Source: Phymatolithon calcareum
Lineage: Eukaryota > Rhodophyta > Florideophyceae > Hapalidiales
Direction of reading: 5' to 3'
Length of the DNA stretch: 64,000 bases
Assembly: GCA_977006965.1 (NCBI GenBank)
Contig: OZ345382.1
Coordinates: forward strand, 1,736,001 to 1,800,000
Shown: in pieces, positions 1-10,120 of the stretch
How the letters are laid out: the number at the start of each line of letters is the position of its first letter
Numbering within the stretch: the first letter of the stretch is position 1
Notes under the pieces: generated by a model
What the model saw: the letters and a program-made list of their open reading frames with translations, nothing else
Database searches by the model: none
What the model was told of the DNA's origin: nothing
Position numbers and translations under genes: made by a program

Positions 1-220
1 ACTGTACCTCCCTTTGATGTCTAATGGTCGTCGTTTTGTAGATTGCGACCCAACCGGAAGTTACATGGCTTGTTCTTATTGCCTAATGACAACATGCCGA
101 CAACACAGCAGCAACAGTAAGCCTAGGCCAAGGCGTGAGCTCACTCTACTCTGCGTAACTTTGGAAACAGTCGACTTTCTGGACGAGCCAGAGCGACATC
201 ACTGTTCAAAACATCACCGG

Positions 221-367
221 GCAGTTTTTTATCCAAAAGCCCCGCAGACTTTCGAAACGATTGGAAAGGCTTCGTCAGATGCTATCTACCTTTGTGTAGT
301 TCACGAGGCACCCACCAAAAGGTCAGACGGGAAAACGTAGGACTCAGAGCTATCCTATTTCAGTCCT
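221..367 (-). mobile_element. LINE 3'-UTR fragment (LINE-a)
   Basis: This stretch matches the 3'-UTR of the better preserved LINE copy at 3386-3588, read on the minus strand. Shared blocks include a start near AAAAGCCCC, then a CTACCTTTGTGTAG block, then AGACGGGAAAAC, and a last shared block TCCTCTACGGGAT. A short T run at the left end would be the remnant A tail. Similarity stops at about 367, where a plus-strand RT fragment of the same family begins. No coding sequence is kept. Confidence 0.6.
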
Positions 368-1423
368 CTACGGGATATAACAAGGATGGCTGAATACCTG
401 TTAAAACCTTCCTGTGTCACATCAACTGGCGACGAGACAGAAACGTGGTGTATCATCGATCGAGGAGTACCTCAAGGTTCACCTCTGAGTCCATGCCTTT
501 ACAATATATTCATGGGCACATTCGCTGCAGCCGTCTCCGAGACAGACGGAAATGTCTCAGACAGCCCAGAGCAATTGTTCGCAGATGATGTTCAGCTTCA
601 AGCGAAGACAGGACAAGGAATACAGAGACTTCTTGATATAGCGACCATTTGGGCAAGCGAAAATGGCAAGAAATGGAACACAAAACCAGGAAAAAGAGAA
701 GTCCTCAAGCACAAAGGACTTCATAAGTACACTTTTTACTTGGCGAGACTAGAACTTCATCAAGCCTGGAGGCTCTCGTATCTTGGGATCAGCATGAATA
801 ACAAATTCTTGCCATCCGCGAGGACTCGCGGATCGTGGAACCACCGCGATTTTTTCAGGGTGGAATCGAATCATATCTCGAGCGGAAGGCAGAGAAGGAG
901 TGCTTTCCTAATAAACTAGCAGGATAACGCCCTGTCGTAATCTAAGTAGAAGAGAATTCAGCAATAAAGCACTGCCGTGCGAGCCCCATCGAGGAAAACG
1001 CAGTTTACGTACATGCATACATGAATAACAAGGGTGTTACGGACGACAAGGCCATAACAAGAGTTCGAAATGCTGCAGGATGCATACATAAGCTTCGAGA
1101 GCTCGGAGTGATTGTCCGAGGACTCAAACAGGAGACATGCATCACGGTATTTAAGTCGCTAATAGTCCCGAAATGGAAGTATGCGCTACGCGTGACTTCA
1201 TCGACAAATCGATTGCTCTCGGCAGTCGAGTCGGCAGAGGACTTGTTCTACAAGAATGTTTTCGAAAAATATGCCGAGCATCGCCGGGACCGAATGCGAG
1301 TTCTGTGCCGATTGGGACCACCAAGGATGAGGAGATGTCATGAAGCAGAAAGGTTTGCATTAAGCCTGTTAAGGCAAAAAAAGTGCCTTGAAGAAAAAGA
1401 AGAGTACTTTTGAAGACATGAGA
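368..1423 (+). pseudogene. LINE reverse transcriptase fragment, split by a SINE
   Basis: This is a fragment of a non-LTR retrotransposon reverse transcriptase, which copies element RNA at a nicked target. The reading from 386 contains RT motif B (RGVPQGSPLSP) followed by the catalytic FADD of motif C (LFADDVQ), then the thumb (SYLGISMNNK). The frame is broken at 805 by a SINE. Reading resumes at 1021 with MNNKGVTDD and continues to a stop at 1413. The MNNK codons are repeated on both sides, so the ORF was open before the SINE landed. The downstream part (RLRxLGV, VLCRLG) matches the minus-strand copy at 3.6-4.7 kb. The 5' portion of the ORF, including the endonuclease and fingers, is missing. 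Confidence 0.8.
805..1019 (+). mobile_element. 5'-truncated SINE inserted in the LINE RT
   Basis: The 215-bp insert is flanked by a perfect 12-bp duplication (CATGAATAACAA at 793-804 and 1020-1031). Its sequence matches the distal half of the full SINE at 5570-5981: shared blocks include TCGTGGAACCAC, GTGGAATCGAA, AAGTAGAAGA and GCGAGCCC. It ends in a short CATA-like tail. The tRNA-like head is absent, so this is a 5'-truncated copy. Confidence 0.8.
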
Positions 1424-1704
1424 ATTTTGGTGCATGCTTACCTCCTCACGGTAGCTTTCTGTAGTTCTATTCACAGATCATTTATGGTATATAAGACAAT
1501 TTAGTCGACCCCAAGTAGCAGGGTCATGAACATCGACGTCCACATAAATCATCGACAGCTGATACCGAGACAGACATCCATCGTCGACCAGTAGATCGGT
1601 TTGTCGACCAACAATGGCCTAGTAAACCTTCTTCTTGATTCCAATCCTCACACGAACCACGCTCACACGGTCAGCGCCATGGCGGCGCCTAGTGTTACAG
1701 CTTC
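1424..1704 (-). repeat. Interspersed repeat X (copy 1)
   Basis: The reverse complement of this segment matches 59599-59888 over its whole length with moderate divergence. Shared landmarks are GAAGCTGTARCACTAGG at one end, CTGGTCGACGATGGATGT in the middle and GAGGTAAGCATGCACCAAAA at the other end. The last block resembles a 5' splice donor (GAG/GTAAGC). It lies between a plus-strand LINE RT fragment and a minus-strand LINE tail. I do not recognise the family. Confidence 0.6.
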
Positions 1705-1968
1705 TATATACCGTGCTAGCGTACTTTCAAGGGTCTGCATATGCTCCAATGCTCGAGTGCCGAATTCTTCAGCCATATTTGTTGTGGACACTTGTGGAAA
1801 TCTTCCACAGGCATACTGCAGCGCGAGTTGCGAGTGCTTCAGATTGGGGAGCTTGAGTATTGCTGACAATTCTTTTGCCTTTTCGTACGAAATCTTCCTT
1901 TTCCACTTCGATACAAGGCGGTCTTTGGGCAGTGCTAATCCAGCTTTGAAAACACTAACTTCTCGCAA
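1705..1968 (-). pseudogene. LINE ORF C-terminal tail fragment (LINE-c)
   Basis: The minus-strand translation contains KLPNLKHSQLALQYACGRF and VSTTNMAEEFGTRALEHM. It aligns closely with the C-terminal tail of the LINE ORF at 3589-4704 (KFPKVKHRQLALQYACGRF). It is a 5'-truncated piece, and it joins repeat X at about 1704. The role of this tail domain is not known to me. Confidence 0.7.
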
Positions 1969-3357
1969 TTAAGTGTGTTTTCGGTCCATTCCGGGCGGGA
2001 AACCCTTCGTTTACATTGAACACTTCGACACCATCCGGGAGAGATGCCTTAGTACCCTGCAGAGGAATCGAACAAGATCAAAGGTAGAAAAGACGTGGGA
2101 AGAAGAAAGGAAAACAGAGACAGACAGTCTTCCGGAATTAGGATCCATATGACAGAAGAGATGATAGTGTGATGGGTCTTCATGGGGAAATTGGATCACA
2201 TTGCGTAGACAGACTCTAGTGTTCGCGAGTGCCGCCGCCGAGGGCTTCAAAAATAAAAACGTACAATTCCTCCCCTCTTGCAAAAACGTGCTCCAGTCAT
2301 TCCGTTTTATTCCTTAGTTCGTTACAACAAACTAGGCTCGCTGCCTGGCTAAAACAGCGACATCGAACTTTTCGGCCTTCTCTCCCCGCTTTTCATGAAG
2401 TTATTCGCTGTAGTACGCCTGCACTGTCATGCTTGAGCCCTCATACACATGTAACGCAAAGAGTCTTGCTCGCGCCTAATCTAAGTATAGCAGTTCATTC
2501 TAAAGGAGGCTAGCTACCCAACTGGAAGTTAAATCGCACGTTGAGGCTCTATCTCAAGCCTTATCTGTACTCACGCCTCAATACTAGCGCTGGAGCTCCC
2601 CGAAGTGCATGTATCCTCCGCCGTGCAGAGCCTCATATCGACTTATTCCGCCCGGCGTCTCAGCTATCACGACTATGTTCGCATGCAAGTTCGCTCGAGT
2701 GGGGAGATCATTGATTCATATAGTTCCGAAGTGCGCTCAAAGGAAGATACTCTGTTTTCCCGACATACTTCTTTTTGAATTTTTCGTTATTTGAAGAGCT
2801 CACTTTTCATGAGTCAAAATCTTGTGAACCGCATAGCGAAGAAGCCGACGGTGGATACAGCCGGGCTGTTCGAGTACGCTGACCTCCCTCAAGCACCGAG
2901 ACTGTTGGCACTTACCGACACGACCAGCAACGGCATTAAAGGTGTGCGACCGACATCGCGCTCAGCGAATTTCTTCCCGTTGCAAGTTCTTCGACTCTGT
3001 ATTTATCCGCACCAGTCCTGTCCCTGTCTTCCCTTGGAGGTATGCCTTTCTCTCTCCCGGCCCACCCACGACTTTCTCAACGAACACATCTCGATTGCAT
3101 GCCTTTCTTTTTGTCTTATGTCCTACAAGCCATAATCAAGTGCTTCCGCTGAAGTCTCTCGTGAAAACCTAAGATCATGGAGCTTGTACAAAAAGCATCA
3201 AATTTGTCTGCTTGAAGTTTTCTGATAATCATCCGATCATGGTGGCGTTTTCCGCAGCACGCAAGCCCGCGGAATTTGCAAGCACGATTCGGAAACGACG
3301 AGCAAAGCTCCCGTAGGGCTTGACGCGCTGGTAAAATTTGACACGCGATTAGTCCTT
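1969..3357. other. No recognisable gene
   Basis: Several ORFs of 60-115 codons occur on both strands, but they overlap one another, lack recognisable motifs and look random. I see no terminal repeats in this stretch. Confidence 0.4.
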
Positions 3358-3370
3358 CCGTAGTTTTACT

Positions 3371-4707
3371 TTTTTTTTTTTTTTTCCTTTCAAGTTTATT
3401 TAAAAGCCCCACAGACTTCCGAAGATATGGGCAAGGCTTCCTCTGGTGCTACCTACCTTTGTGTAGCTCACAAAACGTCCACTAGAATCGCAGACGGGAA
3501 AACTTAGGACTCAAAGTAGTCCTAACTCAGTCCTCTACGGGATTGTTGGTGCTTGGACTCGACCACTTTTTGCCTTGCATTCTGCGGATTAATACAGGCC
3601 TTCTTCGTTCTTCATGAGTTCTATGAGTGTCTTGCTAAATAGTAAGAGCTCATCTAGCGCCTTTTCTGTTTCCAGTCGTTTTTCTCCTTCGAGTTCGTAC
3701 CCTGCTAGCGTGCGTTCAAGGGTCTCCATATGCTCTCTGGCTCTGGTGCCGAATTCTTCAGTCATACTTGTTGTTGACACCTGTGGGAATCTGCCACAGG
3801 CATACTGCAGAGCGAGTTGTCTGTGCTTCACCTTGGGGAACTTGAGGATTGCTGGCAATTCTCTTGTTTTGTCGTATGGTATCTTTCTTTTCCGCTTCGA
3901 TTCTAGGCGGTCTCCTTCCATTTCCAGAAATTTCGATCGAAGTGCTTGCGACGATTGGTTTGCTTGGATATGCTTTACCGCTTCACCGAACGGCTCTCTG
4001 GTCTCCACCGCGGCGATATCTTTCTTCGTGTACTGCCATTCATCGTTGTTTCTTCTTTCTGGCACTTCCTTTGAATACATACGTTCTTTCGCCTTGTTCC
4101 TTCTCAGCATTTTGAAGGCCAACATTTCTCGTCGATGTGCGGCCGCCTGGATCCTGCACAGGAGACGGAGCCTATCCGTCCTTCCTCGGGCCAGTGGCCC
4201 GAATACTTGATTGAAGAATGTTGCTTCTACTTCCTTGACGGCATTTTGTACGTCTTCTGTCCAGGGCGTTAAGTGCATTGCGTACTCCCAGCGTGGCTGT
4301 ACTAGTGCCTTGTATATCTGAATACACTTCTGTATACTCAGCCCTTTCTTGAACACTCCCAGTGTACGCAACTCGTACACGGCCGTCCTTGATTTCTTTA
4401 GTCGTTGCATCATTAACGTATCTGTAACTCCTCCGGGGTCTAGGGATACTCCAAGGTACGTGACCTCCGGAACTTGTGCTAGCACCTTGTTCGCTAGCTT
4501 GAATGTCTTGCCCAATGTTTCTTCTGATTCGAGGACTTCGCTTTTCCCTTGTTTAGTGTTCCAAGTCATCTCTCGCTCTTGTGCCCATTGGGTAGCTATA
4601 TCCAATAGTCCTTGCAGTGCCGCGGGTGATTTCGCAGAGAGAAGAACATCGTCTGCGAAGAGGATAGCCGGTACTTCAGCCCAGGTTTTTGATGCCCGGC
4701 TCATTCT
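3371..4707 (-). mobile_element. 5'-truncated LINE insertion (LINE-d)
   Basis: The insert is bounded by a perfect 13-bp target-site duplication, CCGTAGTTTTACT, at 3358-3370 and 4708-4720. The left boundary is a run of about 15 T on the plus strand, the A tail of the minus-strand element. The right boundary cuts into the RT domain just before motif C. This is the classic result of incomplete target-primed reverse transcription. Confidence 0.9.
3589..4704 (-). pseudogene. LINE reverse transcriptase, C-terminal part
   Basis: This is the C-terminal portion of a non-LTR retrotransposon polyprotein, about 372 codons without a stop. The open frame runs upstream into flanking DNA at 4818, but the element itself ends at 4707. 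Motif C is visible as ILFADDVLLSAKS near the start, followed by TYLGVSLDPGG (thumb), an RLRLLCRIQ block, and a conserved tail with LALQYACGRF. Only the part from motif C onward is present, so endonuclease and RT motifs A and B are lost. There is no zinc knuckle or RNase H motif that I can identify. It is the best preserved LINE coding segment in the window and serves as reference for the fragments at 221-1968. The first methionine at 4704 is incidental. Confidence 0.85.
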
Positions 4708-5217
4708 CCGTAGTTTTACTGCTAGAAAGGACTCCTTGGTGACTGCTTTGAAAAAGTAAAAAAAACAAATTTTCGAATGACTCATTCCGTCTCTACCGCT
4801 TCTCCTATTGTTTCTCAACCTGCTCTTTCGGTTTTCTTCAGATGTCTAGCTCAAAGAGCCCTTTACTTCCTTTTGCTGCGCAGTTGGGTGATATTGTACC
4901 AAGAACTTAGTATAGAGTGATCACCGGCACATAGTTCTCTCGAGGCCATTCACATCAGGAGTTTCTTTTTCTTCGCTTTAATAATGAAGAAGGCATCGAG
5001 CTGCTTCGTTTATAGCCATTTTTTCGCCGAACTCAGGTCATTCACGGAGCGATGGTTGATATTCCTCAAGGTTATGTACCAACGTATCTGCAGACGCTTG
5101 GCTATAAGGTCACGTACAGGGTCTTTCTTGGTTGAAATTTTGAATGGACGGGTGCAAAACCTACCTCTAGTCCATAATTGGGCCTCAAGGCGGAATATAT
5201 TCCACTGCACTGTGTCA

Positions 5218-5400
5218 AGAAGAAGATATATAGATTTTTATTTAAAAGTTACAAATGCATCTGCTAACGCTTGGGCAAATTTCCTAGGGCCAAGAGGTTT
5301 TGTCTGGATTCTGTCTATGGAAAAGTTTCTTTACTTGTTAGTGTAACACGATTCAGTGGACTACAAAAACCCACCTATGGTCTCCTTCGGGACCTCGAGG
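5218..5400 (-). repeat. Retroposed repeat R1, copy 1
   Basis: This roughly 180-bp unit is also found at 6128-6300 (same orientation) and 6558-6721 (opposite orientation). Read on the minus strand it ends in an A-rich AACTTTTAAATAAAAAT block. Shared blocks are GCATCTGCT, GATTCTGTC and CTACAAAAACCCACCT. Long target duplications at the third copy suggest copying by target-primed reverse transcription. It may be the 3' end of a LINE related to LINE-d, because both start with a TTTATTTAAAAG block. Confidence 0.65.
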
Positions 5401-5558
5401 GTGAAAATTACTCCCCTGTCCTGTGACACGCTGTGATTTCAAGTTGCGGGTAGTCCTTACTTGTCCACAGCCTGAAACATGGTTAGGAGCTCGTCGAGTG
5501 CTCGCTTCGTCCAGGCGCTGTCCTCTTCAGAGAGTCTGTCCTTCTGCAAGCGCACTCT

Positions 5559-5992
5559 ACGGGAAGTGGACCATCTGGTCAAGTGGTGAAACTGATCAGT
5601 GGGATGCACTTCAAAAGATGAGATCATGAAAAGATCCTGGGTTCGAATCTCAGGTGCGCCTGTTTATCGTGAAGAGCCGACGCAGTTTTCTCGTACAGGT
5701 TTTTCCGTTGTCGACACGGAGGGATTGCAGTTCGTTATACGTGAAAAGAAGACAAGGAGCGGTGAAGAAAAGAGTCTAAATGTTCTGGCCGTCCACGTGG
5801 ATTCCCAGGTCGTGGAACCACTGCGTTTGCTCCGAGTGGAATCGAAACGCACTTCGAAGGAGTGGTTTCTTAACTACCTAGCAGAAAAAATGCCCTGCGG
5901 TAATTTAAGTAGAAGATAATTCAGAAATAAAGCGCTGACTTGCGAGCCCTATCGGGGAGAAAGCAGTTGACATACATACAAACGGGAAGTGG
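5559..5992 (+). mobile_element. Full-length tRNA-derived SINE
   Basis: The element occupies 5570-5981 and is flanked by a perfect 11-bp duplication (ACGGGAAGTGG at 5559-5569 and 5982-5992). The head holds an RNA polymerase III A box (TGGTCAAGTGG, about 5577-5587) and a B box (GGTTCGAATCT, about 5640-5650), as in a tRNA gene. The body matches the truncated copy at 805-1019. The tail ends in CATACATACAA. Overall length is 412 bp. It would be transcribed by Pol III and mobilised by a LINE. I cannot show which LINE, because the tail does not obviously match LINE-d. Confidence 0.8.
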
Positions 5993-6127
5993 CATGCATG
6001 CGAACAGAAGCGTGCGGTGATCAGAGCAGTCGAGCCTAAAATCTAAGATCTCCCACCTTCTTTGACTAAGCGGAAGGTGCAAATTCTCTTGTATGCTGCA
6101 AAGAACTGCGCATGGACAGAAGGAGAA

Positions 6128-6300
6128 GAAGAAAGGCAGATCTTTATTTAAAAGTTACCAACGCATCTGCTGACGCTTGAGGCAACTTTCCTTTTGCCAA
6201 GAAGTTTTGGCTGGATTCCGTCTACGGAAGAGTTTCTTTTTGTTGGTGTAACACGATGCAGCGGGGTACAAAAACCAACCTCTGGTCTCCTCGGGCATAA
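6128..6300 (-). repeat. Retroposed repeat R1, copy 2
   Basis: This is the same unit as 5218-5400, lying in the left arm of the inverted repeat. It is directly followed by a degenerate, inverted piece of LTR sequence (about 6310-6395). Confidence 0.65.
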
Positions 6301-6398
6301 ACAGACGGGAGAGACGGCTCGCTAGATCAACTACTACGAGCAGCATGACTAGAACGATCAAAGTTGTGCGTCGTACAGTCGACACAGGAAAGTGTGAC

Positions 6399-7573
6399 TG
6401 TCGAGCGCTCTGTTATGTCTCTGTCCCAAGGCAGTCGCTTTTTCCTCTCGCGACTGTACGCCGCACAACGTGGCTCACAATAGTCATGCTGCTCGTGGTA
6501 GGTGATCTGTTGGGCCGTACGGGCACGTGTCTCTCGTGTGTCTATGCGCGAATGTTGAGACCAGAGGTGGGTTTTTGTAGTCCACTGAGTCGTGTCACAC
6601 CAACAAGAAAAGAAAACCCCTTCAGGACAGAATCTAGCCAAAACCGCTTTGCCTTAGGAAAGTTGCCCCGAGCGTCAGCAGATGCGTTGGGAACTTTTAA
6701 ATAAAAATCTACCTTTCTTCTTCTATGCGCGAATGTTGCAGTATAAAAGGCAGTTAGTTCCTTCCTCTGAGTAAAGGAAGGTGGGTAGTTCTTTGGATTT
6801 CGGCTCGAATGCTCGGCTCGTAGCACGCTCAACTTCGCCTGCACGGCCCTTTGACTACGCGGAGTCTGACCGCATCGGTTCACTCTGCAAGCCAGCATGG
6901 TGGACATTGCGCGCCGTTTTTCGTGCGTCTGTACCAAGGTTGACTGCCAAGCCATGGTCGACGCCTGAAGACGACGCTGTCCCAGCCAGTCTTTTCCTTC
7001 TTCCCTTCTTTTGTTCCTCTTGTCGTAAGAGGCGCAGTGTCGTCCGTTCGGCTATCACCAAGCTTATATCCCTCCGTTCACGAAAGTTCGCGCTCGTGTT
7101 CGTTCCGCTCGACCGCTGGAGTTCCCGCAGGACTATGCCGTCTCTCTTTTCGTCTAGAGGAGTAGCTGTCTCCGTTCCCGATGACTTGCGCTCGTGCTCG
7201 TTCCGCACGACCGCTAGAGCTCCTGAAGGCTACCGCGCTTATCCTCATCACCTGGACGTTCGTGTTGCGCTCGTTGAGATTCCGAAGCCCAGTACGGCGT
7301 AGCCTCGCGCCCGAGCGTGATCACCACGCCCGCTTGTGCTCCACACAGCCCATGGAGTGCTCCGATATCGATGTACACGTTTATTCTGTCTATCTGTTCT
7401 GGGGTTTTTCCTTGCTCTTCTCTTCTTTCCTCCTCTTTCTGTCTAGTCTCTCCCGCTCTTTTTTCCTCTCTCCTCTCTTGGGATTTTCTCTCCCATGTGG
7501 CGCGGGGTTCTTTTGAAGCCCGGCTCTACAGTGACCGCATTCGGGCAGCGACATAACAGTGGGCGCGACATTC
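6399..7573 (+). mobile_element. LTR-like unit L1 (solo)
   Basis: The unit starts TGTCGAGCGCTCTGTTATGTC and ends with a sequence whose reverse complement is TGTCGCGCCCACTGTTATGT, so the termini are inverted repeats of about 20 bp. The ends fit the TGT...ACA rule of LTRs, and the TGTNRCGCCC start is common in Ty3/gypsy LTRs. A TATA-like box (GTATAAAAG) lies near 6742. Related copies start at 15430 and 16311 and, on the minus strand, at 52852. R1 is inserted at 6558-6721. No gag or pol coding sequence follows, so this is a solo or truncated copy. A long-TIR non-autonomous DNA element is an alternative. Confidence 0.6.
6558..6721 (+). repeat. R1 copy 3 inside the LTR-like unit
   Basis: The insertion is bounded by a 17-bp duplication, TCTATGCGCGAATGTTG, at 6541-6557 and 6722-6738. 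It ends in AACTTTTAAATAAAAATC, an A-rich retroposon-type tail. It shows that R1 moved after this LTR-like unit had arrived. Confidence 0.75.
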
Positions 7574-7906
7574 CACTCCCTTCGGGACAATCTCACTCCT
7601 GTTTCATCTTCGCACACTGCTCTCAACCCTGGATCAACTCAGCTTATCCTTTCAAGCTACGTGATATAGCTTTGTCAACCTTCAACAATTAATTGAGCCG
7701 AGCACGCTACCAGCTTCACCCGCAGGATACTACCGTGCACTGTCCCCAAATATTGTCGATGCGGCAATGCGATCTCTCCCGTAGTACACACCACTCACTC
7801 TTTTACTGCAATCACATGAACAAGGAAAAGATATTGTAATTCCCTTCGTGTTTCCTATATGTAATAGCAGGAATGGTGAGCATTCATTCAAGTATGACGT
7901 TAGAAA
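7574..7906. other. Flank of the LTR-like unit, no gene seen
   Basis: If L1 were a 5' LTR, a primer-binding site and gag should start here. Neither is evident. Confidence 0.35.
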
Positions 7907-7955
7907 TCAATTCAATGAGTTTGCGAATATTCGTCCCGAGACGCACTTACACACA

Positions 7956-8564
7956 TCAGCGGATAACAAAGTGCACAATATTGTTTGACGGAGCACCCTG
8001 AGAAATTCGGAAGACGACAGAAGCGTCACGCCAAATAATTGCCATGTAGATACACTTCTCAATTTTGGCAGCCCGAGTCCCATAATTGACGGCTGAACGG
8101 ACACGAGAAATGAAATTTCCTTCCTCAGAACCACCACTAGCGCGATTGTGAGAGTATAAGGGCAGCCGTCTAGGGGTAGTGCGACATGCATTGCGCTCGG
8201 CTTCCGCGTCACGCATTGTGAGCTCAATAATAGCTTTTGCGATGTCGGTAACATCCCTGTAACTCACACCGGAGGATCGGTTGACGAGATACATCGCAAG
8301 AATGGCCCAAGAACCTGAATCCTTGGGCATGTGCTCCACTGCACATACCCAGTAACGCCAGATGTACCGAAAATTGTCGTTGTCGGCTTCATCTCGCGAC
8401 GACGGTGTGGTACTGGACCAGAGTCGAGGAAACGTTGGAAAGACGTAAAGGAGGAGCCGTTCGGACACCCAGGATCCGGGACACAAGTGACGGTATTTTT
8501 CGACTTGTCCTGGAGGTGAATCGGCAAGCTGAAGGCCATTAAACAGTTCAAGAGTTGCGGACAT
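7956..8564 (-). CDS. Unrecognised 202-codon ORF
   Basis: This is an uninterrupted minus-strand ORF, starting MSATLELFNGL and ending in HFVIR. I recognise no family. Visible features are a tryptophan-rich stretch (FRYIWRYWVCAVEHM, residues about 66-80), a possible amphipathic helix with AKAIIELTMRDAEAERNAC, and no obvious signal peptide or zinc motif. No intron boundaries are needed to keep it open. It lies between the LTR-like unit and a LINE end, so it could be a transposon gag-like fragment or chance. An overlapping ORF at 8264-8551 is a shadow. Confidence 0.25.
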   Translation of the reverse strand: MSATLELFNGLQLADSPPGQVEKYRHLCPGSWVSERLLLYVFPTFPRLWSSTTPSSRDEADNDNFRYIWRYWVCAVEHMPKDSGSWAILAMYLVNRSSGVSYRDVTDIAKAIIELTMRDAEAERNACRTTPRRLPLYSHNRASGGSEEGNFISRVRSAVNYGTRAAKIEKCIYMAIIWRDASVVFRISQGAPSNNIVHFVIR

Positions 8565-9692
8565 ATTGTTGACTATGTCAATTCGGTCAAATACATAGGT
8601 TGACAGCTGGTACGGGGTCCGGTAAGGACAAAGAACATATTTATTCGATGAACTACAGAATTAAAGTGTAAAGCACATCGAGTACGCGGAATTGATTAGT
8701 TCTACGGCATGTCCTTTTCTGAGGTGAAGCCAGAACGCGTAATGTGATACACATTATTGAAGAAGTCCATCTGGGATACAATTTCGACACCTGGGACGTT
8801 CGATGGTCGCTATTATGTGACATTAATTCAGTCCTCCCTCTGCTCTTCTGTGTAATCGGCAAGAAAGTATATTTTGGCGTTTAACATCCTTTCTACGTGG
8901 AAACAATGTGCAACGATCACTACTAGAAAGAAGAACATCGGCAAAGAGTTACTTAGAGAGATAAATTCTACTGGTCGAAACTAGGACTCCAAAACCAAAA
9001 TGGAAACCAATCAGTGAAAGATGCCGTGCAACAATGCAGTAGAGACGAAAGCGTTAGAGACGATGGCCGTAGAAGATTCCATTGGGGCAGTTTGCGCTGC
9101 GTCTCTTCATATAGATGTTGTCTCTTCCAGCCGTTGCAACGAACAACCGGGTAAAACCAAGGCTTCAACCCGGGGGGATGTGTGATATGTACTCCTTGTC
9201 AGTGCTCCATTACTTCTGTTGTTAAAGTGATGTACAAGAATCGTGCAGTGCAAAAGTAATATTATCAGCAACGTCTCTGTACCAGTCTATTTTCCACTTC
9301 TCTTGGTTAGCGATCTGGATTGGTCCGTGCTGTGCAAGATCAAGATTGACAACAATGAAACTGTTCATACCTAGGATACCTTTGTATTTGCAACAGCACC
9401 GTGTGGAAGGTGAGAACCTACGGCACATTGTTGAAGACATCGTTGGAGTGATGTGTTGCTGTACTTCCGAAACGCATTCCGTTGACGAGGGACAGAGAGG
9501 TGAGATGGTTACTTATTTACCAATCGGAGACTACGGGCACTATAGTGCCCTAATTGTTGTTTTGCCTTAATAGATGCTTTCTCATCTTCAAGGTGGATCG
9601 CTTTTTGAGAAGGCTAAGAACCATAGCCGTGTCGCAGACTTTGGGTCGACGCCGGGTGACGAGGGTGAGTCGTTGCACATGAGGGCGGATAT
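8565..9692. other. No recognisable gene
   Basis: Only short overlapping ORFs on both strands (for example 9222-9440 minus and 9346-9570 plus) without motifs. No terminal repeats were seen. Confidence 0.35.
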
Positions 9693-9706
9693 GACTTCAT
9701 CCTCAT

Positions 9707-10120
9707 TTTTTTTTGAATTTTGAATTTATTAAACGCCCTCAGAAACACTCATAAGACTCTAAGGGAGATGCGTTACAGATGCTACTACCTTGGTAGCTCC
9801 GTTACTCTGTTAAAGCCCGCAAAACCCGGGCTCGTTGCTCTCGTCGTAGCCCTAGCTGCAAAAACCATCCTCCAGAGATGGTGGAGGGAAAAGCTTAGAG
9901 TCTACTTGTCCTGTTCGTAGAAATCTCAGCGTCGCCGTTCTATTTTGTCTTGGACTATTCCATGTCGTCATAAAAGACGATTGTGAGGAATAGTACTTTG
10001 TCAAGCGCCTTTTCAGTCTCACTAGTCTCCTCTTCTGTTAGTCGATATCTTTGAAGGTACACTTCGAGCTTGTTCATGAGAGTTGGTACGATTTCACCGA
10101 ATTTGTCTTCCAGAAGTGTG
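9707..10120 (-). mobile_element. Short 5'-truncated LINE 3' end (LINE-e)
   Basis: The insert is bounded by a perfect 14-bp duplication, GACTTCATCCTCAT, at 9693-9706 and 10121-10134. A T run on the plus strand (about 9706-9714) marks the A tail. The minus-strand coding remnant includes RYRLTEEETSETEKALDKVL, which resembles the extreme C-terminus of the LINE-d ORF (GEKRLETEKALDELLLF). It belongs to a divergent subfamily of the same LINE lineage. Confidence 0.8.

Larger units (their letters stand above)
6122..6721. repeat. Large inverted repeat (head-to-head LTR ends)
   Basis: The left arm (about 6122-6395) and right arm (about 6441-6721) are reverse complements with perhaps 20 percent divergence. 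Each arm contains an R1 copy next to the 5' part of the LTR-like unit, with R1 in the same relative place. The arms meet near 6396-6440. This looks like an inverted duplication of an LTR end that already carried R1. Confidence 0.75.

Noticed and set aside
3614-4210. 198-codon plus-strand ORF
   Set aside because: Antisense to the LINE reverse transcriptase; serine-rich translation typical of a shadow frame.
7559-7573. Primer-binding site after an LTR ending at 7558
   Set aside because: The GTGGGCGCGACA here is better explained as the inverted terminus of the LTR-like unit itself.
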